Below are positions 1-10,155 of a DNA stretch of 64,000 bases, in pieces. This DNA is from Pictodentalium vernedei (lineage: Eukaryota > Mollusca > Scaphopoda > Dentaliida > Dentaliidae). Location of the stretch: NCBI GenBank assembly GCA_031216915.1, contig CM062292.1:202327262-202391261 (forward strand), in the 5' to 3' direction. The notes under the pieces are model-generated. The model made no database searches and was not told where the DNA came from. It saw only the letters and a list, made by a program, of their open reading frames with translations. Numbering within the stretch: position 1 is the first letter of the stretch; each line of letters opens with the position of its first letter. A program made the translations under genes and the position numbers.

Positions 1-1
1 T

Positions 2-1186
2 CCCAGAACATTCTCTGTTTGTTGTAGATGGTGGATTTTTATTGAGGGCAGTTGTATGGCTTAAACAGTCGTCATATAAGGACATATGTACATCATATTC
101 CAATTATCTAGTGAGACATTTTGGGGCGAACGTCGTGGTTGTTTTTGATGGTTATGCTTGAACAATGTCGACAAAGGGCATGGAACAAGCCCGTAGATCT
201 AAAGACAGGTATTCCATTGATATCAATATCTCACCCGAGTTACCAGCCACCACACCCCAATCCGATTTACTTGCAAATGCCAAGAACAAAACCCAACTGA
301 TCGTCTTCTAATGCAGGAGCTATCTGCTATCAATATTCAGTCCAAGCAGGCCGAGGCTGATGCTGATGTACTGATAGCCGAAACTGCACTTGACATCGCT
401 CAAGATGACAACAATGTTGTCGTTGTGGGAACAGACACAGACTTGTTAGTCATTCTTACCTCTCGAGTTCAACCGGGATGTAATATTCACATGATGTATT
501 CCATTACCCCAAACTTACTAGTTTCAGTTAGTGAAATAGCAACCAAAATGGGTGACCATAGAAGCAACCTCCTTTGTAGCACATTCTATAAGTGGTTGTG
601 ACACTACTTCTGCACTCTTTCGAGTTGGTAAGAAGAAAGTATTCAGTACAATTGTCTCCGATGTTACTAGCGACTCACAACAGTATGTCAACACAATTTT
701 GGCGGATGACAGTACACCAAGTGCAGTAGCCGCTGCCGGGGAACAACTTCTCCTGATCTTATACGGGAGTAAAACTGTTTCCTCTCTCGACCAATATAGA
801 TATGTCACTTACAAGCGTTATGTAGCAAAATCTAAACTGAATAAACCCATCGACCTAGCCTCACTCCCACCAAGCAGCGATGCTGCACAACAACATGTCT
901 ACAGATGTTATCTCCAGGTCCAACAATGGCTGGGCACTTCGCTTCCTTCGACGGATTGGGGTGATCGCTAGACAATGGACTTCTTGTACCGACTGCAGCC
1001 ACAAAGCCATGTGCCCCCGATAACCTACTGAATCTGATCAGTTGTGGTTGCAAGAGTGCTTGTACAAAAAGGTGTGGGTATAAGAAGGCAGGACTCTCTT
1101 GCTCAGGTTTGTGTAATTGCAGTTCGGATTCTTGTAACAACCACAGAAACACTGTCCTGTCGGAAATTTCTGAGTTCGATGAATAA
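2..1186 (+). pseudogene. Broken PIN/FEN-like nuclease-domain protein with Cys-rich C-terminus
   Basis: Conceptual translation gives one protein spread over three frames, entering from beyond the left edge. In order: a segment with VVVVFDGY then STKGMEQARR (frame 3), an acidic segment ADADVLIAETALD followed by VVGTDTDLLVIL (frame 2, 311-550), HSISGCDTTSALFRVGKKK (frame 3, 552-970), and a Cys-rich tail with PDNLL, CGCKSACTKRCGYKKAGLSC and CNCSSDSC (frame 2, about 986-1183, stop TAA at 1184-1186). Breaks seen: in-frame TGA at 160-162 and single-base frame changes near 303, 550 and 975. The acidic D-x-D, TDTDLL and GCDTT motifs are those of a large family of uncharacterised invertebrate proteins with a PIN/FEN1-like fold; the family link is from memory. 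Function is unknown and may be mobile-element related. It is a decayed copy, unless the breaks are assembly errors. Confidence 0.75.
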
Positions 1187-1260
1187 TATGTATATAGGTC
1201 ATGTCATTCTGTATATAGCGTTGATAATAGTCAATGTAACTTAATCCATGTTGATTGATT

Positions 1261-1320
1261 TGTACATTCTGTAAATATTATTTATTGATTTTTGTACATT
1301 CTGTAAATATTATTTATTGA
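1261..1320. repeat. Two 28-bp direct repeats downstream of the pseudogene
   Basis: A 28-base AT-rich unit starting TGTACATTCTG occurs at 1261-1288 and again at 1293-1320, separated by a few T-rich bases. The duplication lies 75 bases past the pseudogene stop, where its 3' UTR would be. The remainder of 1321-2100 shows no coding similarity I recognise on either strand. Confidence 0.8.
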
Positions 1321-2099
1321 TCTAATGCTGCCAGACACAGACGTGTCAGTTCGGTCCCAAGCCCGAAAATAGTTGAGTTCTCATGCTGACGAATTTTATG
1401 CCAAAAGGAGAACTCGGCCAGAAGCAGAGGGGGTCTTCCATAATGTCTATTTTGTAAGGAATGATAAAAGTCTTCAAATGGTGGTGGATTTTTTATCGTC
1501 TGTCCAACTAACATCCCGTTCTGTACTACGACCCTTTGGGCAAATCCGTTAGGAAAATCGTCATTTTTTGCGTAAATCCGATACTTTTTGTGAATTTTCA
1601 ATAATTTTTCGCAGAAATTGTCACAGAATGCACATTTTCCTCTAGGTAAATGTATATTAGACATTATGTAGCTCAAAATACGCGTAAACAAAAAATACAG
1701 TTGGATCAATTCGAGGTTACAAAGTTCGTGCGATTTTTTTTGATTTTTTTCAAACGCGTTTTCGAAAAAAGGCTGTAGAAAAAAAAAGCTCAACTGGGAT
1801 TTTAGGGGACTTTTGTCTAATCGTTCAGTGACATGTACTCGACATGCCCTGAAAAAATCAGCTTTCTCCGATTTTTTTCCCTAGTGAAACCTAATGTTCT
1901 TGGGCTAAAACTCCAGGTTTTCGAAATAATGCATCCTTGCATTTTCAAATTCCACGTGGGTCAGGCGATGCGAACAAAAATTTCGACTTTGTTCGTCTAC
2001 TCCAAGGTTGTGGGACTCTTTCTTGCTCAAAACACACATAACAAATAACAACAGTTTTCAGTTTAGGGTTGTCGGGGATTTTTAGGAAATATATAGCTC

Positions 2100-2269
2100 G
2101 AGAAATTTCCCTCTTTTACCGACAGTTCAAACCCGGAAATAAACAAAAGAAGAAACCCTTGCTGATAATGTCACGTGTTTTTGTTTATATTTTGAAATGA
2201 GCACTTGCTGGTCATGCGCATTGGTAAACATCCGGGACATTGGGTTCTGAACGATGAAGTAAACGCAAT
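2100..2269 (+). promoter_or_regulatory. wdr20: Probable wdr20 5' UTR and proximal promoter, with a two-codon upstream ORF
   Basis: This is the stretch just before the wdr20 start codon. It contains an ETS-like CCGGAAAT (about 2133), a CACGTG E-box (about 2172) and a half NRF1-like CATGCGCA (about 2214), a combination common in TATA-less housekeeping promoters; no TATA box is seen. An ATG AAG TAA mini-ORF occupies 2254-2262, seven bases before the real ATG. Transcription start is not visible, so assignment of UTR versus promoter is inferred. Confidence 0.4.
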
Positions 2270-2521
2270 ATGGCGACTCACAGTGAGGGAGGAGGTGGAA
2301 AAGATGAGCTAAAAACACACTTCATCACTCGAGAAGGGACATACAAATTGATGCAATTATCTGAGTACTCGCGTCCAACAAGAGTAGCTCTGAATGGCCA
2401 ATGCAACACACCTGTCAAAGTGTCTTTCATAAACGTAAATGATGGGTCGGGCTCGCAAGACAAGTTGTGTTTCAATGTTGGCAGGGAAATTTATACTTAT
2501 GTTTACAAGGGTATAAGGAAG
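2270..2521 (+). CDS. wdr20: wdr20-like gene, exon 1 (start codon, N-terminus)
   Basis: The exon encodes 84 residues beginning MATHSEGGGGKDELKTHF and containing REGTYKL, SEYSRPTRV, LCFNVGREIY and YKGIRK. This matches the start of animal WDR20 proteins nearly phrase for phrase, including the Gly-rich N-terminus, as recalled. The ATG has A at -3 and G at +4. The exon ends in AAG followed by a GTACGT donor at 2522, phase 0, which joins in frame to the exon at 28025. WDR20 is a WD-repeat protein that binds USP12 or USP46 together with UAF1 (WDR48) and stimulates deubiquitination; that role is family knowledge. Codon content is unlike the surrounding repeats. DMWD is a close paralogue, so the symbol follows the vertebrate name loosely. 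Confidence 0.9.
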
Positions 2522-3767
2522 GTACGTCATTACCAGAGCTCGCTTATATTCAAAACGAAGAAAGTATTTGTCTGGACATGAGTGGGTACAACATGACATA
2601 GAATTACCGAAAGTAACTTTTCACTGCTATGGGTATGATGAAGCAAATTTTGACATTTGGCCTTTACTCCTGTGTTTTCTAAAATTCTAATTTCTAGACG
2701 TTTGTACACAGAACGGTTTGTGCTTGGACGTTTTGTACCCAAATCACTGGACGTTTTGTGCCCATTGGAGGTTTATACCAGGTACCCTCTGTGACGTCTT
2801 AGGATTTCCTACGGAATTCCAGACAACTATCGGGTGCAGGTCAAAACGTCACATTTCAGTATGGTCACCACAGGTCAGAACATCACATTGTTTGGTCAAA
2901 ATGTCACACTTTTGCTCAAAACGCCACTCACTTTTAGTCAAAATGTCACATGTCGGAACGTCACATCATTTTAGTGAAAACATAACTTTATAACAAAAAT
3001 ATTTATCACAGATCATTTTCCCTGTGTAATATGGAAACAGTTTATATCAAAAGACAACCGAAAAGAAATGAAAGACAACTAGAAATATTTGCAATTTTCT
3101 TAAATTTATTCAGCATTTGAATATATTTCTATTTTATGGTTTTTCGAGTCATTTGAATCTTCTTGAGAATTGAATTCGACATTAACTGGTTGAGTGCTAG
3201 AAGAAGAAAGCCCTATCAGGGCTTTCAAAAAAATGAGGGTACAAGAGCAAAGTCAATATTTTCCTTGCTCATGTTTCATATTCAGTCAAACGCAAATTAT
3301 ATTTTGTTTATATACATTTGTTTTATCACAAATTAATGAAGATTGCCTTTTGGCACTCTTCAATAATTTGTAATAAAACAAATTTTGATGAACAAATTCA
3401 AACCACCAAAAATAATGTAGCCCTCAACCAGTTAACTGGGTCAAGAATTATCCGCAGTATATATGTGCTCATGCACGCTAAATTAGTTGGGTGTTGCTTG
3501 ATGTATGTGATACATTTTGTTGCATGCTGTCTCAAAATATCTCTTGAAGCTCTGCCAACTTAGCATTTTTTGAGATCGTCCACTCAAGAAAATATTTCTC
3601 AAATTCAAAAACAATAGCTGTGTAACATACTAGTAATATAACATACAAAAATCTTCTGATAAATGTGTAAATAAGCATAATCAAATCTGTTATTAATGTG
3701 TAAGTACATGTACATAGACTAGTGCATACATATTTCATAGTTCACAGGACAACATTTGAGGAAAAAA
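2522..3767. other. Start of wdr20 intron 1, with phrase-like short repeats at 2695-2990
   Basis: No coding region is recognised. From about 2695 to 2775 the phrase ACGTTTTGT or a variant recurs about four times (for example GGACGTTTTGTACCC and GGACGTTTTGTGCCC). From 2840 to 2965 a related phrase, TCAAAAYGYCACA or a variant, occurs about six times. At about 3207-3229 GAAAGCCCT is followed by AGGGCTTTC, a small hairpin. Sequence 2991-3767 is AT-rich without further structure that I can support. Confidence 0.6.
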
Positions 3768-4062
3768 CATAGGTTTAGACCCGTAACGATACGCTTTGGC
3801 CACGATACGATTCGTATCTCGATATTTTACCCGCGATATGATACGTATCTAGATACGTATCTTCAAACTATCTTGATTCAGTTTGTATATATACACTGCA
3901 CCAGTGCACCTGTCACTTCAGTATAACCCCCTTCAACAGCAATGATTGAGAGTGGGTGATCTTGTATGACTTGAACTTCTATAGGGTCACTCATTCTCAG
4001 CCAGTGGGATTCAGGGAGACTGAGGGAGTGGGGTTCTGAACATTTTTCATTGCTTAAAAATT

Positions 4063-4145
4063 TAAACATTGATTGCATTCTTATATTCTGACAGGGTTAC
4101 ACAGTGTGTAACCCTGTCAGAATATAAGAATACAATCAATGTTTA
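4063..4145. repeat. 83-bp palindrome with 40-bp arms
   Basis: Left arm from TAAACATTGATTG through GGGTTACAC is repeated inverted on the right with one mismatch (C against A) around a 3-base centre. It lies in the left part of the hAT element. It could form a strong hairpin, or be a tiny folded element; nothing in it codes. Confidence 0.9.
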
Positions 4146-4232
4146 GATACACACAGGGAATCAGGGATTTGGGGAATTTAATTAATTTTGTTCCCAGGCA
4201 AACCTTGTTCAACTTCAATGAATTTTTTTTAC

Positions 4233-5981
4233 CGTACTGACTGGGCCTGACTCGTGTCGAAGCCCATACTCGTGCTGAAGCCCCCCCCCCCCCCCCACCC
4301 CCAACCCCCCATTTCTTCAGATTTGTGAACCAGGGTGCCCTACTCGAGTCAAAGCCCACCCCCCAAGTTTCAAATTGGACGAAAGTTGTTTGAGACAAGA
4401 TGTCAAATTTACAGGCATCAAATGGAAAAACAGGTGACTTGTTGCAACGCTGTACTTACCAAAAAAACTGTAATACTGTATTATGTATATTTTTTGGAGT
4501 TGAGGTTTTTGTGTTGTTAAATTCGTCTTTTGTGTAATACATTATGTCTGTTTTCAGTGCAATAAGTCTTTATTAAAAAATTATATATCCCAAGCAAAAT
4601 TGACTTGTTTATTTTTTTGTTGACCTCGTTTTGGAAGCTGTCACTTGTTTTAAATGAGTGTGCAGGCTTCTGTCAATAGTTGTCTGAAACATGCCCACAA
4701 CATATAGTTTTCACAGTGGTTGAATATCATCAGAAAGATACTGATTGAATACTGCCACTTTCGAGCAGTGCACAACTCATTGTGAGTAAGAAATGATTTC
4801 GCGCGCCGAAGGCGCGCAGGGACAATATGGGGAACAAGCCCCTTTCGACCCTCGGTAGCTGTATTAGTATATGATGGCTGTCACATGTCTAGGCGTGTTG
4901 AAGGAGGAAAAGGATCCGGTACTCAGCAGGTGTCTCCAGTTGTGGGTAGGCAGTCTCGTTGACTGATGTCGGTTGGACCCTCGGGTGAGGACCAGTGTGG
5001 AAGGTTGGGTCCTCTCACAAAGGTACTACCTCTCCCCGAGGGTGCAGTCGATCTGGATTTTCAGGCAAGTATAGTCTGCCGCCTCGAGGATGATTATGAG
5101 TGGTGGCCATCACTGGCAAGTATAATCTGCCTCAGGCTGTCTCTCATTGTGAAAGAACACTGCCACTTTTGAGCGTGCACAACTCATTGTGAAAAACGGG
5201 TGTTCAGAAATTAATGAGTAAGTGGTAATTAAAAATAAAAAATAATTACAACTCTAGTATTTGAGAATTATATAACAATATAACCAACGATATGATTTAT
5301 GACTTATTGGTTCAATAAAACATGCTGATTTATCATTTCATCATGCTCTGCAGCATGTGACATTAAGAGTTTCAGTGTAAAATCAATTTTTCGAATTTTG
5401 CCACGGGAGGCAACTATTTTGTTATTCATATTCCGCTGTGCCAAATTTTATCTGGTCTTCAAGTTCATATTATGATTTTTTTATTGATTTTGTGTGAAGC
5501 TATACTTTTGTTTTATTCGTAATAAATGTACATATTTAAAAAAAAACAGCTATTTTTAAACAGACTGTGTTTGTCTGTTTTCAAGGGGGTGGTTTGCAGT
5601 GTTGATTGACATACTTACGTCCATTTCTGGCTTCGAGAGTAACCTGTACAAAAAAATATGAAAACAACACCGCATGGTTTTCTGTTTGTTTTATTCATTA
5701 AATTGAGGATTAAAACACAAAATCTGAAAATGAAACGTATGTACAAGATAATTATGAGAATTTTTAAAGCAAATTCTACTAAATTGGTAGGCGGTTTCCA
5801 AAGAAACGTAACATACCCAGTGCCAGTGGATACTGACTTGTCTCATATCGCCAATTTCAGACGCATCCAAACGCGACTTGCAAGCACTATTACTCGTCCC
5901 GAAGACGCACCCCCCCCCCCCTACCTTGCAATTTATTCACTGCAAGCACCCCCTGGGCTTCGACACGAGTCAGTATGGTTT
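4233..5981. mobile_element. Inner TIR segment shared with the element at 24106-25870
   Basis: The left edge (4233-4260) reads ACCGTACTGACT then CTCGTGTCGAAGCCC. The right edge (about 5955-5981) is its inverse, GGGCTTCGACACGAG then TCAGTATGGT. The core from 4625 to 5980 is found again in inverse orientation at about 24523-25535, inside an element with quite different outer ends. It includes C-runs at 4276-4292 and 5911-5920. No protein is recognised in it. Either a small element landed inside two hosts, or one host captured it from the other. Confidence 0.65.
4786..5142. mobile_element. 357-bp GC-rich insertion with 10-bp target duplication
   Basis: CTCATTGTGA stands on both sides (4776-4785 and 5143-5152). 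The copy at about 25360-25400 (minus strand) shows the empty site with a single CTCATTGTGA, so this is a clear insertion. Inside are a GCGCGCCGAAGGCGCGC hairpin near the left end and a repeated GGCAAGTATARTCTGCC in the right half. There are no terminal inverted repeats, no poly-A and no tRNA box that I trust. The class of element is unknown. Confidence 0.8.
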
Positions 5982-6294
5982 AAGATTAAGAAGAAGTGAT
6001 AGACTGTCGTGTATGTAAGCATTTAATCAAGCGACCATTACCAATCCAACCGCATCGCGATTCCACGATACGACACTTCCCAACTGAAACACGTATCTTG
6101 GGGAGAGTGTATCGCGATGCACCGATGCATCGGTGTATCGTTACGGACCTACATAGGTTAATGGTGATTGATGGTGTGACTCATTTCAACAGAATTTTTT
6201 ATTTTTCATTTTGCATGTATTTTTTTTCCTTACAATTTTTGGCATGTTGACCGTAAAATAAAATTTGTTAATGTATACTGAAAAATGGAAAATA

Positions 6295-6385
6295 AGGCCT
6301 GGCATTCTTTAGGAGTGCTGCACTCCTAGAAAAAATTGAGGAGAGCAATTTTTTGCACCCCTTGCTTTTCTGGAATGCCTGACCT
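6295..6385. mobile_element. Tiny MITE-like repeat with AGGCCTGGCATTC ends
   Basis: AGGCCTGGCATTC at 6295 is answered by GAATGCCTGACCT ending at 6385 (11 of 13 bases inverse). The inside carries GTGCTGCACTCC and TTGAGGAGAGCAATTTTTTG. A related right end is seen near 6975 (GATTGCCAGGCCAGG), and a larger relative is at 42986-43204. No coding content. Confidence 0.55.
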
Positions 6386-7725
6386 GTTTGGGACTGTCTT
6401 TAAAATCTGTTGCCAATTTGTCAATGTTGCATTGATATGCAATAATTCATGACCCATTCTGTGATGCATTTCGATACATTTTGAGTGTAGAAGATAGTCA
6501 CATAAGAATTGAATGCAACATTTTGAATAATGAGAAGATGTGCGTGGTAATTTGTCCACGGCAAAGCAGTGGTAATTCCAACAATTAACTTAAGTCAGAA
6601 CAGTATAGACACACCTTTTTCATGCGAATAGCTGTTAACTGGAACCAACTGGAGGACAGCATAGTCCATAAAAACCATGCCAGAAGCTTTCAAATCCGCG
6701 CTGTCCAGTTACCACCTACAACCATCTTGCGAACGCTCTCTCTTCCGTCACAATAAAGCCCACTTGTAAGGGATTCTGTTACATACATGTAACCATACAC
6801 ATACAGATACTATGTAGCTTGAGTGTAGTACAATTTTTCAGTCACAATATTAATGCCTTGAAGTGAATATAACCGAAATAGCATACATGTGTATGCATTC
6901 AAAATTTCAGGTACCATTGCACTCCCAAGCAATCTGAGGAGGGCAGTTGTTTTGCACTCCTTGATTTTCTAGATTGCCAGGCCAGGAAAATGTCCCTGCA
7001 TTCGTTGGTTGCCATTTTTTGTAGATTTTAGTGAAATAAATAATGTATCTTTTGGATCACTGTTACTTACAGTACGTGCCAAGTGTATTACGTCTCAATC
7101 ACCCACCCCTGTGACGAGTGAAAATCACATTTTTCAGCCTGTGTCACACGGTGTTGATTTTTGGACACCCTGGCGTGGCATGAAAAGGATTATGAAGATC
7201 AAATCTTTGTCCCGTGAAAACAGAAGTTAATTAAATTTGAGAAAACAAAAGATTTATACATGGGTATTGTTGTGACCCAGTGTTCAACTGTGACGCTTTG
7301 AGTATGTGCTTCTGACGGCTCTCAATTCACAAAATAATACACACATGGTTATTTTCTCTCGATATTTTGTCACATGAAGAAAAAAGAAATAAATTAGGCT
7401 TAATAAAATTAAAAATCTGTTTCTCAGGCCCTCATGCATGGTCCTTTTGGCTGCCGCATGCTTTCTTAATACCGGTATTGAAATCTTAACCGGTTAAATA
7501 TCGTTCATTTTTTTTAATACCGGTATATCGTCTGTGACGATATTAATTTCCAGCCGCGGTTTTTATTGACAGACATTTTCCGTAAAAATTCTGTTTAATC
7601 TCACAGCTGATTGAAAAAAGTGTATATAAACAGAAACTGTGAAAGATGTTTGTTTGTTTTTTGTTTTATCAATACACTTCATGTCCTGGTACCAGTAAAA
7701 TATTCTCCCATAAGCTGTTTTATTT
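6386..7725. other. Intron 1 stretch without recognised genes
   Basis: Nothing here codes for a protein I recognise. Features seen are a partial MITE end near 6915-6985, a GTTTCTCAGGCC word at 7421-7432 that is also at the end of the element at 40788, and two ACCGGT-rich palindromic patches at 7478-7500 and 7525-7550 (AATACCGGTATT-like), reminiscent of hAT subterminal sequence. Confidence 0.5.
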
Positions 7726-9875
7726 TTAGCTCAACTTTGACGAAGTCAAATTTGAGCTATTGTCATGGCCCGTCGTCCGTCTGTCCGTACGTCAACAATT
7801 GGCTGTGGCTTGGGGCTAGAGGTTGTATTTATGAACCGATCTTTACGAAACTTCTTGTGTCCCTTTGTTATGACCCTGGGACGGGAACAAGTGTTTTTAG
7901 GTGTGGTCCGAAATTCAAGATGGCTGCCAGTGGCCATTTTGTACCGATGATGCAAAAATCAGTTTTTTGTACAGAACTTCTGTATGAAAGTTCTGATTTG
8001 AATAAAGTTTTGTATAAATGTTTAGTACCATGGGATACATCACATATAATACAGGTTTTTTTCTCGTGCGTAAATTATGCAAATTAGACTGACTTTGATT
8101 TATTTAGTGTTACTTTCAGAGCTGTAAGTGCCAAGCTGCTATGGCTCGGGCTAGAGGCCGTATTTATGAACCGATCTTTACGAAACTTCTTGGGTACCTT
8201 TGTTATGACCGTGGGACGAGAACGAGTGTTTTTGGGTGCGGTCCGAAATTCAAGATGGCTGCCAGCCGCCATTTTGTACCGACGATGCAGAAATCTGTTT
8301 TTTGTACAGAACTTCCATATGAAAGCTCTGATTTGAATAATTTTTTGTATGAATGTTTAGTACCATGGGATACATCACATATAGTACGGGTTTTTTTCTC
8401 GTACGTAAATTGTGCAAATTAGACTAATTTTGATGTTTTTTGGGGTTACTTTCAGCACTGTAAGTGCAAATGCCAATACGGCTCGGGCTAGAGGCCGTAT
8501 TTATGAACCGATCTTTACGAAACTTCTTGGGTACCTTTGGTATCACCGTGGGACGAGAACGAGTGTTTTTGGGTCCGGTCCGAAATTCAAGATGGCCGAT
8601 GGCAGCCATTTTGTACAAAATTAGGTGCAATCAGATTTTTGCACAGAACTTCCATATGAAAGCCCTGATTTGAATAATCTTTTTGTGTGAATGTTTAGTA
8701 CCATGGGATGCATCACATATAATGCGGGTTTTTTTCTCGTGCAGAAATTATGCAAATTAGATGAACTTTGATTTTTTCAGTGCGACTTACAGTAAGTACA
8801 CATGTCAATACGGCTCAGACTAGAGTCTGTATTTATGAACTGATCTTCACGAAATGTCTTGGGTACCTTTGTTATCACCTTGGGACGAGAACGAGTGTTT
8901 CTGGGTGCGGTCTAAAATTCAAGATGGCTGCCAGTGGCCATTTTGTACCGAAATTAGGTCTAATCAGTTTTTTGTACACATCTTCTATACAGCTCAGACT
9001 AGAGGCCATATTTATGAACCAATCTTTACGAAACTTCTTGGGTACCTTTGTTATCACCGTGGGATGAGAGCGAGTGTTTTTGGGTGTGGTCCGAAATTCA
9101 AGATGGCCACCAGCAGCCATTTTGTACCAAAATTAGTCTTTTGTATAGAACTTCTGTATGAAAGTTCTGATTTGAATAAATTTTTGTACGAATGTTTAGT
9201 AACATGGAATACATCACATATTGTAAGGGGTTTTTTTTCGTGCAGAAATTATGCAAATTAGATGAACTTTGATTTATTCAGTGCTACTAACACAATGTAA
9301 GCACACATGTCAATACGGCTCAGGGTAGAGGCTGTATTTATGAACCGATCTTCACAAAACTTCTTGGGTACCTTTGTTATCTCCTTGGGATGAGAATGAG
9401 TGTTTCTGGGTACGGGCCAAAATTCAAGATGGCTGCCAGTGGCCATTTTGTACCGAAATTAGGTCCAATCAGTTTTTTGTCACAAGTTCTATACAGCTCG
9501 TATTTATGAACTGATCTTCACAAAACTTCTTGAGTACTTTTGTTTTCACCTTGGGACAGGAACGAGTGTGTTTTGGGGTGCCTTTGTTATCACTGTGCTA
9601 TGAGAACAAATATTTTGGGGTTCAGTCAGACCCACTCTGGGACTCAAAGATTTTTTCTAGTTCAGCATCTGACTGTCACCCACCTTTACAATACTTTACC
9701 TATACATTTGTTACAGGCAACGGTCAGTATTTATGTACAGACCGTTACAATACTTTATATGTACCTTTGTTATCAGGTCATTACCTAGATGTTTGTCATT
9801 GCTGTGTCACATACTATACATGTACATGTCTTTGTCTTGACAAGTTGAGCTACAGTGTCATTGACACTTTCATTG
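7726..9875 (+). mobile_element. RC2 element: 5' hairpin, seven-unit tandem array, 3' hairpin
   Basis: The 5' end TTAGCTCAACTTTGAC folds on itself with GTCAAATTTGAGCT (7728-7758). It is followed by CGTCCGT repeats and an array of about 330-bp units. Near the 3' end the arm returns inverted as AAGTTGAGCT (9842-9851), then a second hairpin AGTGTCATTGACACT (9854-9868) and a TTCATT end. No target duplication is visible. This layout fits non-autonomous rolling-circle (Helentron-like, pearl-type) elements. Both strands of the array contain open frames of up to about 150 codons, but they follow the repeat and show no domain. A second copy is at 22295-23801. Confidence 0.75.
7805..9560. repeat. Tandem array of RC2, about 330-bp units
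   Basis: Units start near 7805, 8141, 8480, 8812, 8991, 9318 and 9494. Each opens with a form of GGGCTAGAGGCCGTATTTATG, then CGAAACTTCTTGGGTACC, then AAGATGGCYGCCAG.GCCATTTTG. Spacings are 336, 338, 332, 179, 327 and 176 bases, so two units are about half length. The AAGATGGCNGCC / GCCATTTTG pair in each full unit is itself an inverted repeat. Confidence 0.8.
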
Positions 9876-10155
9876 TTTCTCCGATGACACAGGAAAGTAC
9901 AGATTTTCCCCAAACAGTATGGCTTCGAACATAAACCGTGAAGAATGATTACCGTATTTCCATTAATAATGGCCTTTGTTGGACCGGGAAATTTCTGGTT
10001 TAATACTAATAGTTCCTCCCTCTTCATTGCACTTGTTCTCGCAATTCCAAGCAGTGCAGTAATATTTTCAAAGTTTATTTTATTACCGGCACACTTGGAA
10101 TGTGCTTTTCAATATGAACAAATCGCATACGTATTAATGAACCCACAATTCCAAG
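9876..10155. other. Short spacer and left flank of the next hAT element
   Basis: No gene is seen. The segment carries CAATTCCAAGCAGTGCAGTAAT at 10041-10062, very like the flank right of the next element (CAATTCCAAGTGCTGCGGTAAT split by the insertion), so an older duplicated sequence was the target. The target duplication ATTCCAAG is at 10148-10155. Confidence 0.6.

Larger units (their letters stand above)
3776..6151. mobile_element. hAT-type DNA element, non-autonomous, 2376 bp, 8-bp target duplication
   Basis: The element begins TAGACCCGTAACGATAC at 3776 and ends with the inverted form at 6151 (TAGGTCCGTAACGATAC on the minus strand; 15 of 17 bases agree). Both sides carry the direct repeat CATAGGTT (3768-3775 and 6152-6159). 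Eight-base duplications and this kind of terminus are typical of the hAT superfamily. Subterminal regions are rich in GATACG/CGTATC words on both sides. No transposase reading frame is present, so it would have depended on an enzyme elsewhere. It contains a second inverted-repeat segment (4233-5981), a long perfect-type palindrome and a 357-bp insertion. Confidence 0.9.
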
